Part shown: in pieces, positions 1 to 5,838 of the stretch
Position numbering within the stretch: the stretch's first letter is position 1
Layout of the letters: the number at the start of each line of letters is the position of its first letter
Source of the DNA: Gammaproteobacteria bacterium
Lineage (GTDB): Bacteria; Gemmatimonadota; Gemmatimonadetes; Longimicrobiales; Gaopeijiaceae
Direction: 5' to 3'
Assembly (NCBI GenBank): GCA_024638345.1
Contig: JAHEKL010000073.1
Location: forward strand, 1-10,976
DNA length: 10,976 nucleotides
Position numbers and translations under genes: made by a program
The notes under the pieces: model-generated
The model's database searches: none
Seen by the model: the letters and a program-made list of their open reading frames with translations, nothing else
Told to the model about the DNA's origin: nothing

Positions 1-1
1 G

Positions 2-73
2 ATCGTGAGCGCCTATTCGTCCGGATCGGGAGGAGCGTTCGACCTGCATGTGAGTGGAGTCTCACGCAGGTAG
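2..73 (+). CDS. C-terminal fragment of an upstream protein, possibly a PPC-domain secreted protein
   Basis: Reading from base 2 gives 23 codons followed by a TAG stop at 71-73. The peptide (ending GGAFDLHVSGVSRR) resembles the last beta-strands of bacterial pre-peptidase C-terminal (PPC) domains, which often end in a pattern like 'Y-S-x-G-x-x-G-x-F-x-L-x-V'. The rest of the gene lies outside the window, so the assignment is a pattern impression on a very short fragment. The other two forward frames do not give a protein-like end here. The next gene starts about 60 bases downstream on the same strand and could be co-transcribed. Confidence 0.4.
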   Translation: MVSAYSSGSGGAFDLHVSGVSRR

Positions 74-133
74 GTGGAGACCAGGAGCACCCGCAGCACA
101 GGCGGAGACGGGAGTCTCGAGCGAGGACTCGAA

Positions 134-742
134 ATGGCGGAAGGCGATTTCGAAGCCCTCGTGAAGAAGACGGAGGGCTTTCAGCCCATGCGCCGCGTGG
201 TGCACGTGGTTTCCGGGCTCGTTCTCGCGGGCGCGCTCTGGGTTCTTCAACCACCCACGCTGGTAGCCGTATCCGTCTTGGCTGCCGTCGTGCTGATCCT
301 CTTCGTTTCCGACCTCATCCGTCTTGCACGACCCGGTCTGAACGCCCTTTTCTTTCGAGCGTTTCGCCCACTCGTGTCCCCCAGGGAAGCCGTCGGAATC
401 GCCTCGGCGACGTGGTTCATGGCGGGAATCCTCGTCACGGTCTCGCTGTTCCCACTGGAGGTCGCGGTTCCCGCGATCGTGGTCTTGGCGCTCGCGGATC
501 CGGCGGCGAACTACGCTGGGCGGACCTGGGGCCGACGCCGGCTGGGGACCGGAACCGTCGAGGGAACGGCCGTCTTCGTGGCGGTGGCGTTCTTGACACT
601 CTCGCCGGTGGCGCCTCTTCCGTCCGCCTTCCTGGCTGCGCTCCTGGCGGCCGTTGCGGAGGTTCTACCGTGGAAGCTCGATGACAACCTGGTCATCCCG
701 GTCACCGTTTCCGCGGTTCTCTGGTTCAGCGGTGTGATCTGA
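134..742 (+). CDS. Polyprenol/dolichol/phytol kinase-like integral membrane protein
   Basis: This 202-residue, very hydrophobic protein has several predicted membrane helices and resembles the SEC59/DGK1/VTE5 lipid kinase family. Those enzymes use CTP or another NTP to phosphorylate long-chain lipid alcohols such as dolichol or phytol, or diacylglycerol, within the membrane. Supporting features are an N-terminal R-R-V-V-H-V motif (His24), an A-L-A-D-P-A-A-N motif (Asp122) followed by G-R-x-x-G, a V-E-G-T motif (Glu143), and a late E-V-L-P-W-K-L-D-D-N (Asp183, Asp184). I chose the ATG at 134 because GAGGA-like bases lie about six bases upstream. An in-frame GTG at 74, abutting the previous stop, would add 20 polar residues that look unlike family N-termini. 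The lipid substrate cannot be told from sequence. A CDP-diacylglycerol synthase-like relative is the main alternative, but the small size and the EGT/DDN motifs favour the kinase group. Confidence 0.8.
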   Translation: MAEGDFEALVKKTEGFQPMRRVVHVVSGLVLAGALWVLQPPTLVAVSVLAAVVLILFVSDLIRLARPGLNALFFRAFRPLVSPREAVGIASATWFMAGILVTVSLFPLEVAVPAIVVLALADPAANYAGRTWGRRRLGTGTVEGTAVFVAVAFLTLSPVAPLPSAFLAALLAAVAEVLPWKLDDNLVIPVTVSAVLWFSGVI

Positions 743-799
743 CCGGTCACCGGCACCCGGGGGGGTTATTCCCAACGTCCAGCTGGAAGGACCGACGCT
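743..799. other. Short convergent intergenic gap with small palindromes
   Basis: These 57 bases separate two genes that converge. They contain an 11-base inverted repeat (CCGGT-C-ACCGG, 743-753), followed by a C/G-rich run ending in GGGGGGGTT, and a perfect 10-base palindrome TCCAGCTGGA at 778-787. Either could contribute to transcription termination, but the stems are short and there is no clear T-tract, so no terminator is called. Confidence 0.3.
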
Positions 800-1312
800 C
801 TACTTGATGACGCGGATGGAGAAGGGGTAGCGATAGGTCTTGCCCTCGTTGGCCCGGATGGCGGCCACGATCGTGAGTACCAGCCAGGCGATTCCGGCCA
901 CCGCGAGTAGCGGTAGCGTGAGAATGAAGCCGATTCCCAGGGTGACCACACCCACGAGTACCAAGACCAGGGCTATCGCAGCGAAGGTGATGTTGAAGTT
1001 GAGCGCCTCCTTGCCCTGATCGTCCACGAAGGGCATCTCCTCCCGCTTCATCAGCCAGATCACCAAGGGGCCGATGAACACCCCCAAACCTCCAATCGCC
1101 GACGACACCAATCCACCCGCGAGTGCAGAGAGATGGGCGAACATGGCCCACTGCCGCTCGTCCCTGGAGGGCATCGACCCCAATGGCCGCACAGGCTCGG
1201 GAGACGAAGCTCGATCGGGGAGCCCGGACGGGTCGGACACCGGGTCAGGGTTCGAGGGGGCATCTCGATCCGGGGAAGGACTCCCTGCGGGGTCGGAGTG
1301 GGGCTGGTCCAC
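800..1312 (-). CDS. DUF4870 (Tic20-like) small membrane protein
   Basis: This protein has 170 residues. Roughly the first 50 are rich in Pro, Ser and Asp and probably disordered. The remainder matches the DUF4870 family: E-R-Q-W-A-M-F-A-H-L-S-A-L leading into a first hydrophobic helix, then F-V-D-D-Q-G-K-E-A-L-N-F-N between helices, two or three more membrane segments, and a conserved end in Y-R-Y-P-F-S-I-R-V-I-K. Its function is not established; members are small membrane proteins related to the Tic20-like fold. The start is GTG at 1312, chosen because a GAGGAG Shine-Dalgarno (plus-strand 1318-1323) sits five bases upstream and because reading further upstream is not family-like. It is transcribed away from the molybdate operon. 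Family assignment is strong and role unknown. Confidence 0.9.
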   Translation of the reverse strand: MDQPHSDPAGSPSPDRDAPSNPDPVSDPSGLPDRASSPEPVRPLGSMPSRDERQWAMFAHLSALAGGLVSSAIGGLGVFIGPLVIWLMKREEMPFVDDQGKEALNFNITFAAIALVLVLVGVVTLGIGFILTLPLLAVAGIAWLVLTIVAAIRANEGKTYRYPFSIRVIK

Positions 1313-1371
1313 GGAGGCTCCTCGGAGTTTGACAACGCGGAGAACGGGAGATCACCTGCCGGTTGCCAAGC

Positions 1372-1400
1372 AGAATACCCCCGGCTCATCTTACCGGCAA
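1372..1400 (-). promoter_or_regulatory. Candidate sigma70-type promoter for the DUF4870 gene
   Basis: On the minus strand, TTGCCG (plus 1395-1400) and TATTCT (plus 1372-1377) are separated by 17 bases, each matching four of six consensus positions. Transcription would begin near 1365, giving a leader of about 50 bases before the GTG at 1312. This is seen by eye only, and consensus matches of this quality can arise by chance. Confidence 0.35.
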
Positions 1401-1417
1401 GCTGAAGGCAGGTGTAA

Positions 1418-1446
1418 TTGACATATAGGCAGCCATACTTTACACA
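1418..1446 (+). promoter_or_regulatory. Candidate promoter for the molybdate operon
   Basis: A perfect TTGACA lies at 1418-1423, followed after 17 bases by TACACA (1441-1446), a weak -10 element. This stretch is AT-richer than its surroundings. If correct, transcription would begin at about 1453, where the regulator's ATG lies, so the message could be leaderless. No Shine-Dalgarno is visible before that ATG, which fits. The -10 match is poor, so the exact start is uncertain. Confidence 0.4.
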
Positions 1447-1455
1447 TGAGTCATG
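1445..1455. promoter_or_regulatory. Palindrome overlapping the regulator start codon, possible operator
   Basis: CATGA-G-TCATG is a perfect inverted repeat of five-base arms around one central base. Its right arm contains the ATG at 1453-1455 and its left arm overlaps the candidate -10 element. A dimeric XRE-type protein encoded immediately downstream could bind here and repress its own operon. Short palindromes are common by chance, so only the position makes it notable. Confidence 0.3.
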
Positions 1456-2553
1456 AGCCAGCGAATCTCGTCCTCACTGCGCTACGAACGCACTGTCCGC
1501 GCGATGTCCCAGAGCCGACTCGCCGGGCTGGTCGGGATCACACGTCAGAGCTATTCGGCGATCGAGCGAGGCACATCGATCCCTTCGGCGGATGTGGCCA
1601 TGCGTCTCGCCCGCACCCTCGACACGAGTGTCGAAAGCCTCTTTCGGCTTCCCGAGGATGCCCCGCCAACGGTGACGGTCGAGCTGGCCGGTCCCTCGAT
1701 GAGTGGCCCGGGACCGGTCCGACTCGTCGAGATCGGCGGCCGCAGGTTGGGAATCCCACTGCGCGACTCGAACGCTTCCCGTGTAGAACCTGCAGATGGA
1801 ATCGGTCGGCTCGAGGCCACGGTTGGTCTGCGGGTCGAGCTCTTCGGAGACCGACCCCCGCCGTGCGATCTCGTCGTGCTCGGCTGCGACCCCTCTTTCG
1901 AGCTCATCGCTCACACTCTGAGACATCGGTCGAGGATCGAGGTCGTCTGGATCCCATCGGCGAGTCGCGTCGCCCTGGAGGGTCTCGCTAGGGGTCACGC
2001 ACACGTTGCCGGGATCCATTTGGTCGACGCGAAGACGAGGGACCCCCAGGCTCACGCAGTCGACAGGATGGTGCCGTTTCCCTGCACCCGCTTCCGGTTT
2101 GCCCGATGGGAACAGTGTCTGATCGTCGCACCGGGGAATCCGGCTGGAATCGAAGGTGTGAGCGACCTCGCCCGGGAGGGTATTCGGTTCGTGAACCGCG
2201 AATCGGGATCCGGGAGTCGCATCCTCATCGACCTACATCTGGAGCGCGAGGGCATTCCACGAGCGGCGGTCCGTGGTTACGAGGACACCAGCGCAAAAGG
2301 ACACATCGCAGTTGCGGCGGCCGTAGCCGGCGGTCTGGCCGACGTCGGTGTGGGCATTCGCGCGGCCGCTCTGTCGTTCGGCCTCGAAGCCGTGCTGCTG
2401 GAAGAGGAGGCCTACGACCTCGTGATACCCGATCATTTCCTGGAGCTGCCCGGAGTCCAAGCCCTCCTCGCTCTTCTACGGACCTCGTCCGTTCGAACAC
2501 AGGTGGAGGCCCTCGGTGGGTACGATGTAGAAGGGATGGGGCTTCCACGATGA
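1453..2553 (+). CDS. XRE-family regulator fused to a PBP-like ligand-binding domain (probable molybdate-responsive regulator)
   Basis: The 366-residue protein has an N-terminal helix-turn-helix of the Cro/C1 (XRE) type at about residues 15-66 (S-Q-S-R-L-A-G-L-V-G-I-T-R-Q-S-Y-S-A-I-E-R-G). The C-terminal part, about residues 135-350, resembles the PBP-like domain (PF12727) found with molybdate genes. Visible landmarks are H-V-A-G-I-H-L, R-E-S-G-S-G-S-R and the stretch G-H-I-A-V-A-A-A-V-A-G-G-L-A-D-V-G-V-G-I. There is no signal peptide, so it should act in the cytoplasm, sensing molybdate or another oxyanion and controlling the operon it heads, in place of a classical ModE. The stop overlaps the modA ATG (ATGA). 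The start at 1453 has no visible Shine-Dalgarno; the ATG at 1446 is in a different frame. The domain calls are firm; the ligand is inferred from the neighbours. Confidence 0.88.
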   Translation: MSQRISSSLRYERTVRAMSQSRLAGLVGITRQSYSAIERGTSIPSADVAMRLARTLDTSVESLFRLPEDAPPTVTVELAGPSMSGPGPVRLVEIGGRRLGIPLRDSNASRVEPADGIGRLEATVGLRVELFGDRPPPCDLVVLGCDPSFELIAHTLRHRSRIEVVWIPSASRVALEGLARGHAHVAGIHLVDAKTRDPQAHAVDRMVPFPCTRFRFARWEQCLIVAPGNPAGIEGVSDLAREGIRFVNRESGSGSRILIDLHLEREGIPRAAVRGYEDTSAKGHIAVAAAVAGGLADVGVGIRAAALSFGLEAVLLEEEAYDLVIPDHFLELPGVQALLALLRTSSVRTQVEALGGYDVEGMGLPR

Positions 2554-3347
2554 GAGCTCGATCCGCGTGCGATCGGTCCGTGTCCGTTCGTCACCGTGCC
2601 GCCGCGGCGATCATCGGAATCCTCCTCTCCGCCTGCGGATCCGGGGGCGACCCGGAACCAGACACGGTTTCTGTCGCCGTGGCCTCGAACTTCGCCGAGG
2701 TCGAGCGAGAGCTCGCCGGGCGATTCGAGTCGCTGACCGGAGGCCGGGTGCTTTCCAGTAGCGGCGCGACCGGACAGCTCTACGCGCAGATTCGCTCGGG
2801 CGCCCCGTTCGAGGTGTTCCTGGCCGCCGATGCAATCCGTCCGCAGCTGCTGGTCGACGAGGGGCTGGCAGTTCCGGGCACGGTCGCCACTTTCGCCATC
2901 GGGAGGCTCGTGCTCTACGGACCCGGGCTGGACTCGGTCCGCTCGGGCGGAACGGACTTGCTGGGGAATGTGACGAACCTGGCGATCGCGAATCCGAGAA
3001 CCGCTCCTTATGGAGAGGCGGCCGAGGCCGTCCTCGCTCGGGTCGGGGCGGACCCCTCGCTTCGCTCGAGAACGGTCCGTGGAGAGAACGTGGGGCAGGC
3101 CCTCCAGTTCGTTCGGTCCGGGGCGGCGGAGCTGGGTTTCGTGGCGCTCTCCCAGGTCATCCGTGAGCCTCGACATACCTACTGGCTCGTTCCGGACGAC
3201 TTCCACGCTCCGCTGCTGCACGATGCCGTGCTGCTGCGGCCGGGGGAGACCGACCCGCTCGCTCTCCGCTATCTCGAGTTCCTGCGAGGCGCCGAGGCCC
3301 GGGGGGTGATCGAGTCGTTCGGCTATGCCACGGGTCCCGACTCCTGA
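2550..3347 (+). CDS. modA: Molybdate ABC transporter substrate-binding lipoprotein ModA
   Basis: This 265-residue protein binds molybdate (or tungstate) outside the membrane and delivers it to ModB. It begins with a positively charged N-terminus and a hydrophobic segment ending in a lipobox (L-S-A-C, Cys29), so it is probably a lipid-anchored protein. Family motifs follow in order: V-A-S-N-F-A-E-V near residue 43, S-S-G-A-T-G-Q-L-Y-A-Q-I, F-E-V-F-L-A-A-D, I-A-N-P-R-T-A-P-Y-G, G-E-N-V-G-Q-A-L-Q-F-V and A-E-L-G-F-V-A-L-S-Q. The G-F-V-A-L-S-Q segment replaces the G-I-V-Y-G type of E. coli ModA, which carries an oxyanion-binding Tyr; this is the known alternative ModA subgroup rather than a defect. 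The ATG overlaps the regulator's stop by the ATGA pattern, with a G-rich possible ribosome site (2533-2541). The open frame continues upstream to 2106, but that part only shadows the regulator. Confidence 0.93.
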   Translation: MRARSACDRSVSVRHRAAAAIIGILLSACGSGGDPEPDTVSVAVASNFAEVERELAGRFESLTGGRVLSSSGATGQLYAQIRSGAPFEVFLAADAIRPQLLVDEGLAVPGTVATFAIGRLVLYGPGLDSVRSGGTDLLGNVTNLAIANPRTAPYGEAAEAVLARVGADPSLRSRTVRGENVGQALQFVRSGAAELGFVALSQVIREPRHTYWLVPDDFHAPLLHDAVLLRPGETDPLALRYLEFLRGAEARGVIESFGYATGPDS

Positions 3348-4033
3348 ATCCGTTCTCGCCGGCCGACTGGGCGGCCATATGGCTGACCTTCCGACTAGCG
3401 TCGGTGACGACCTTGGTGCTCCTGGTCCTGGGGACACCTTTGGCCTGGTGGCTGGCGAGGACGCGGTCGAGTCTCAGGGGATTGATCGAGACGGTGACGG
3501 CTCTTCCCCTGGTGCTTCCGCCAACGGTGCTCGGGTTCTACCTGCTGATCCTCTTGGGACCGACTGGACCCATCGGACGCTGGTGGGAGGCCTTCGGCGG
3601 TGACCGACTGGTCTTCTCGTTCTCCGGCCTCGTCATCGGCTCGGTGCTCTTCTCCATGCCGTTCGCAGTCCAGCCACTCCAAAATGCCTTCCAGGCGATC
3701 GGGGATCGACCCCTCGAGGTTGCCGCCACGCTGGGTGCATCCCCGCTGGATCGGTTCTTCACCGTGGCGGTACCCCTGGCACGACCCGGCTTCCTGACTG
3801 CCGCAACGTTGAGCTTTGCGCACACGGTCGGTGAGTTCGGCGTGGTGCTCATGGTGGGGGGGAATATTCCCGGTCGAACGCAGGTGGTCTCCATCGCGAT
3901 CTTCGACCACGTCGAGGCCTTGGACTATGGCGCGGCCCACGCCCTCTCCTTCGGGATGCTGCTGTTCTCCTTCTTGGTGCTGGGGGCGATCTACACCTTC
4001 AATCGCCGCTTCGAGGCTCCTCGACTCCGATGA
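3344..4033 (+). CDS. modB: Molybdate ABC transporter permease ModB, probable CTG start
   Basis: This is the membrane channel for molybdate import. Read from CTG at 3344 it has 229 residues, the same length as E. coli ModB, and begins N-P-F-S-P-A-D-W-A-A-I-W-L-T-F-R-L-A-S-V. That stretch corresponds to the family's N-terminal amphipathic segment and start of the first membrane helix. Going upstream in this frame there is no ATG, GTG or TTG near the family start, and the next usable codon downstream is GTG at 3404, which would cut off 20 residues including part of helix 1. CTG at 3344-3346 overlaps the modA stop (CTGA), mirroring the ATGA overlaps at the other junctions. Other family features are T-A-L-P-L-V-L-P-P-T-V-L-G-F and the ModC-contacting EAA loop (E-V-A-A-T-L-G-A-S, then V-P-L-A-R-P-G). 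The stop overlaps modC. Identity is very sure; the CTG start is likely but unproven. Confidence 0.92.
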   Translation: MNPFSPADWAAIWLTFRLASVTTLVLLVLGTPLAWWLARTRSSLRGLIETVTALPLVLPPTVLGFYLLILLGPTGPIGRWWEAFGGDRLVFSFSGLVIGSVLFSMPFAVQPLQNAFQAIGDRPLEVAATLGASPLDRFFTVAVPLARPGFLTAATLSFAHTVGEFGVVLMVGGNIPGRTQVVSIAIFDHVEALDYGAAHALSFGMLLFSFLVLGAIYTFNRRFEAPRLR

Positions 4034-5103
4034 GCTTGGATGCCGCGCTCCGGCTCCGTCAGGGCCGATTCGAGATGAAGGTCGACGCCGAGATTCCCGA
4101 TCGTGGCGTGAGCGCCGTGTTCGGTCCGTCCGGGTCGGGGAAGACGACATTTCTCCGGTGCCTCGCAGGCCTCGAGCCTTCTGCCAGAGGCCGGATCCGT
4201 CTGGGGGATCGGACATGGCAGGACGAGCAGACCGGCGTATTCGTCCCCGCCCATGAGCGGGGAGTGGGGTACGTATTCCAGGAAGCGAATCTCCTTCCGC
4301 ACCTGGGGGTGGGCGAGAACCTCGCATACGCCTCCCGCCGGGCATCCGCCAGACGGATCGAAATCGTGGATGTGGTGGAGTGGCTGGGGATTGCGCACCT
4401 GCTCGATCGCGGGACCGAGGACCTCTCCGGCGGCGAGCAGCAACGCGTTGCGATTGCCAGAGCCCTGGTCTCGAGTCCCCGTCTCCTGCTGATGGACGAG
4501 CCCGTATCCTCCCTCGACGAGGTCAGTCGACGCGAGATTTTGCCCTACCTCCAGAGTCTTCCCGTTCGCCTCTCGATTCCGATCGTCTACGTCAGCCACT
4601 CCCTCGAGGAGGTCCTGCGTCTCGCAGACCACATGATCTGGCTCGTGGACGGAACGGTGAGGCGCTCGGGTCCGCTGGAGGAGATCATTCGAGATCCCGG
4701 CTTCTCGGCCTGGCAGGCGGAAGAGGCCACCGTGGTCGTCCGGTCCCAGGTCTCCGCGCACGACGAGACCCATCACCTGACGCGCCTCTCGGGCCCATGG
4801 GGTCCGATCTATTGCAGGCGTTACTCCGGAGACGTAGGCAGCACCGTACGGATACAGATCCGGGCTCGGGACGTGAGCCTCAGCCTGGATTCCGAAACCC
4901 GCAGCAGCATTCTGAACGAGTTCGAGATGCGGGTGATACGGGTGCCCGACCCCGAGCAAGGGGAGGTCCTGGTCGAGCTCGGCCAGGGGCAAACGGACGC
5001 GAGGCTGCTCGCGAGGATCACCGACCTTTCCAGGGAGAGGTTGGGGATCGAGACCGGGATGAGGGTCTTCGCACGGGTCAAGTCGGTGGCCGTGATCGAG
5101 TAA
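4030..5103 (+). CDS. modC: Molybdate ABC transporter ATPase ModC
   Basis: The 357-residue ATPase drives ModB. It contains Walker A (G-P-S-G-S-G-K-T-T, residues 32-40), the Q-loop Gln84, the ABC signature L-S-G-G-E-Q-Q-R (132-139), Walker B (L-L-L-M-D-E-P, catalytic Glu157) with the D-loop S-S-L-D, and the switch His190. The C-terminus carries a TOBE molybdate-binding domain at about 292-357, starting S-S-I-L-N and including L-L-A-R-I-T and ending near V-K-S-V-A; this domain is typical of ModC and may give feedback inhibition by cytoplasmic molybdate. The length matches ModC (about 350). The ATG overlaps the modB stop (ATGA), so translation is probably coupled. No molybdoenzyme or cofactor gene follows within the window. 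Confidence 0.94.
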   Translation: MSLDAALRLRQGRFEMKVDAEIPDRGVSAVFGPSGSGKTTFLRCLAGLEPSARGRIRLGDRTWQDEQTGVFVPAHERGVGYVFQEANLLPHLGVGENLAYASRRASARRIEIVDVVEWLGIAHLLDRGTEDLSGGEQQRVAIARALVSSPRLLLMDEPVSSLDEVSRREILPYLQSLPVRLSIPIVYVSHSLEEVLRLADHMIWLVDGTVRRSGPLEEIIRDPGFSAWQAEEATVVVRSQVSAHDETHHLTRLSGPWGPIYCRRYSGDVGSTVRIQIRARDVSLSLDSETRSSILNEFEMRVIRVPDPEQGEVLVELGQGQTDARLLARITDLSRERLGIETGMRVFARVKSVAVIE

Positions 5104-5105
5104 TC

Positions 5106-5159
5106 GAGGCTCCGGATCACGTGGCAGGGAGCCCGTGCGTCGACCTTGCTCGGAGCCTC
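5106..5159 (+). terminator. Inverted repeat downstream of modC, possible terminator or processing hairpin
   Basis: GAGGCTCCG at 5106-5114 and CGGAGCCTC at 5151-5159 are perfect nine-base complements around a 36-base loop. A third element, GGAGCC at 5128-5133, could pair with the same left arm, giving a competing smaller hairpin. No T-tract follows. It lies in the 104-base gap between modC and the next same-strand gene and may mark the end of the mod operon, but a role is not proven. Confidence 0.35.
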
Positions 5160-5207
5160 TCAGCCGGGTAACGTCCGGCCTTTCCCAAGGGGGGATATTC
5201 AGTCGGC

Positions 5208-5798
5208 ATGAAGCTCCGACTCCGTGTGACCCGCGTGCTGGTCGTGCCCGCCGTCGTTCTGGCGGTCGTCACTCAGAATGCCTACAGCGAGGGTTCGCTC
5301 GCCGGTACCCTGCTCGAGAGCGCCGGTGTGATCCTCCTGGTCCTGTCCGCGACCGGTCGGATTTGGGCTGGGGCCTACGTCACGGGGAGAAAGAACCGCA
5401 CGCTCGTGACGGACGGCCCCTTCTCGTTGGTGCGAAATCCCCTGTACTTCTTCAGCTTCCTCGGCTTCTTGGGTGCCGGGCTGGCCTTCGGATCGATCGT
5501 GCTGACCGCCGTCTTCGCACTCACGTTCTTCATCGCTCATTGGCCCACTATTGGTTCGGAGGAGCGCGTGTTGGAGGAACTATTCGGCGACGCGTATCGT
5601 AGCTACCGCAGCCAGGTGCCTCGATTCATTCCGGCGTTCCAGCGACCCCGCAGCGAGGGGGTCGTGGAGTTGGAAGCATCGGGCTTCTCGAGGATGCTGA
5701 GCGAATCCGCGGCGATCCCCCTCGTCCTGGTTGCGGTCGAGTTGCTGGAATGGGCGAGGCTGAACGAATGGATTCCCGTCCTGCTCCGATTCCCCTAG
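5208..5798 (+). CDS. Isoprenylcysteine/phospholipid methyltransferase-like membrane protein
   Basis: This 196-residue membrane protein resembles the ICMT/PEMT-like methyltransferases, which transfer a methyl group from S-adenosylmethionine to prenylated cysteine or lipid headgroups. The core motifs are G-A-Y-V-T-G-R, L-V-T-D-G-P-F-S-L-V-R-N-P-L-Y near residues 65-80, and the later E-E-R-V-L-E-E-L-F-G-D-A-Y-R-S-Y with V-P-R-F-I-P. Hydrophobic helices flank the core, plus an extra one at the C-terminus. Bacterial members are common, and most have no known substrate. The ATG at 5208 has a G-rich AAGGGGGGA (5187-5195) about 12 bases upstream, a longer spacing than usual. It lies 104 bases after modC and ends at a hairpin facing aguB. 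A molybdenum role is not suggested by the sequence. Confidence 0.82.
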   Translation: MKLRLRVTRVLVVPAVVLAVVTQNAYSEGSLAGTLLESAGVILLVLSATGRIWAGAYVTGRKNRTLVTDGPFSLVRNPLYFFSFLGFLGAGLAFGSIVLTAVFALTFFIAHWPTIGSEERVLEELFGDAYRSYRSQVPRFIPAFQRPRSEGVVELEASGFSRMLSESAAIPLVLVAVELLEWARLNEWIPVLLRFP

Positions 5799-5802
5799 CG
5801 TC

Positions 5803-5824
5803 ATCCCGCGGTGGGTCGCGGGAT
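5803..5824. terminator. Strong hairpin between convergent genes
   Basis: ATCCCGCG (5803-5810) and CGCGGGAT (5817-5824) form a perfect eight-base, GC-rich stem with a six-base loop. It lies in the 40-base gap between the methyltransferase-like gene and the leftward aguB, whose stops face each other. Its symmetry suits a terminator acting in both directions, but a run of T is missing on both sides, so intrinsic termination strength is uncertain. Confidence 0.55.
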
Positions 5825-5838
5825 CCGCCGCCCCGCTC

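Noticed and set aside
74..133. GTG start directly abutting the upstream stop for the polyprenol kinase-like gene
   Set aside because: It would add 20 polar residues unlike family N-termini, while the ATG at 134 has a properly spaced ribosome site.
743..765. GC-rich palindrome and G-run as a terminator for the kinase-like gene
   Set aside because: The stem is only five base pairs with a one-base centre, which cannot form a normal hairpin, and no T-tract follows.
1388..1397. Ten-base sequence ATCTTACCGG found here and again at 7819-7828, both in divergent intergenic regions
   Set aside because: A shared 10-mer is expected many times by chance in 11 kb, and the flanks differ, so it cannot be called a regulon motif from two copies.
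1446..1991. Alternative ATG at 1446 opening a 181-codon frame
   Set aside because: It is in a different frame from the recognised regulator and its product is Arg/Pro-rich with no family features.
2106..2549. Open frame joined in-frame upstream of modA, which could suggest a 413-residue ModA
   Set aside because: The upstream part overlaps the regulator in another frame and is Arg/Ser-rich noise; the signal sequence with lipobox begins right after the ATG at 2550.
2433..4992. Long reverse-strand open frames (about 316-334 codons at 2433-3437, 3395-4345 and 3991-4992) opposite the mod genes
   Set aside because: They lie antisense to well-recognised ModA, ModB and ModC, have Arg/Pro/Gly/His-rich compositions without domain motifs, and are expected from high-GC codon usage.
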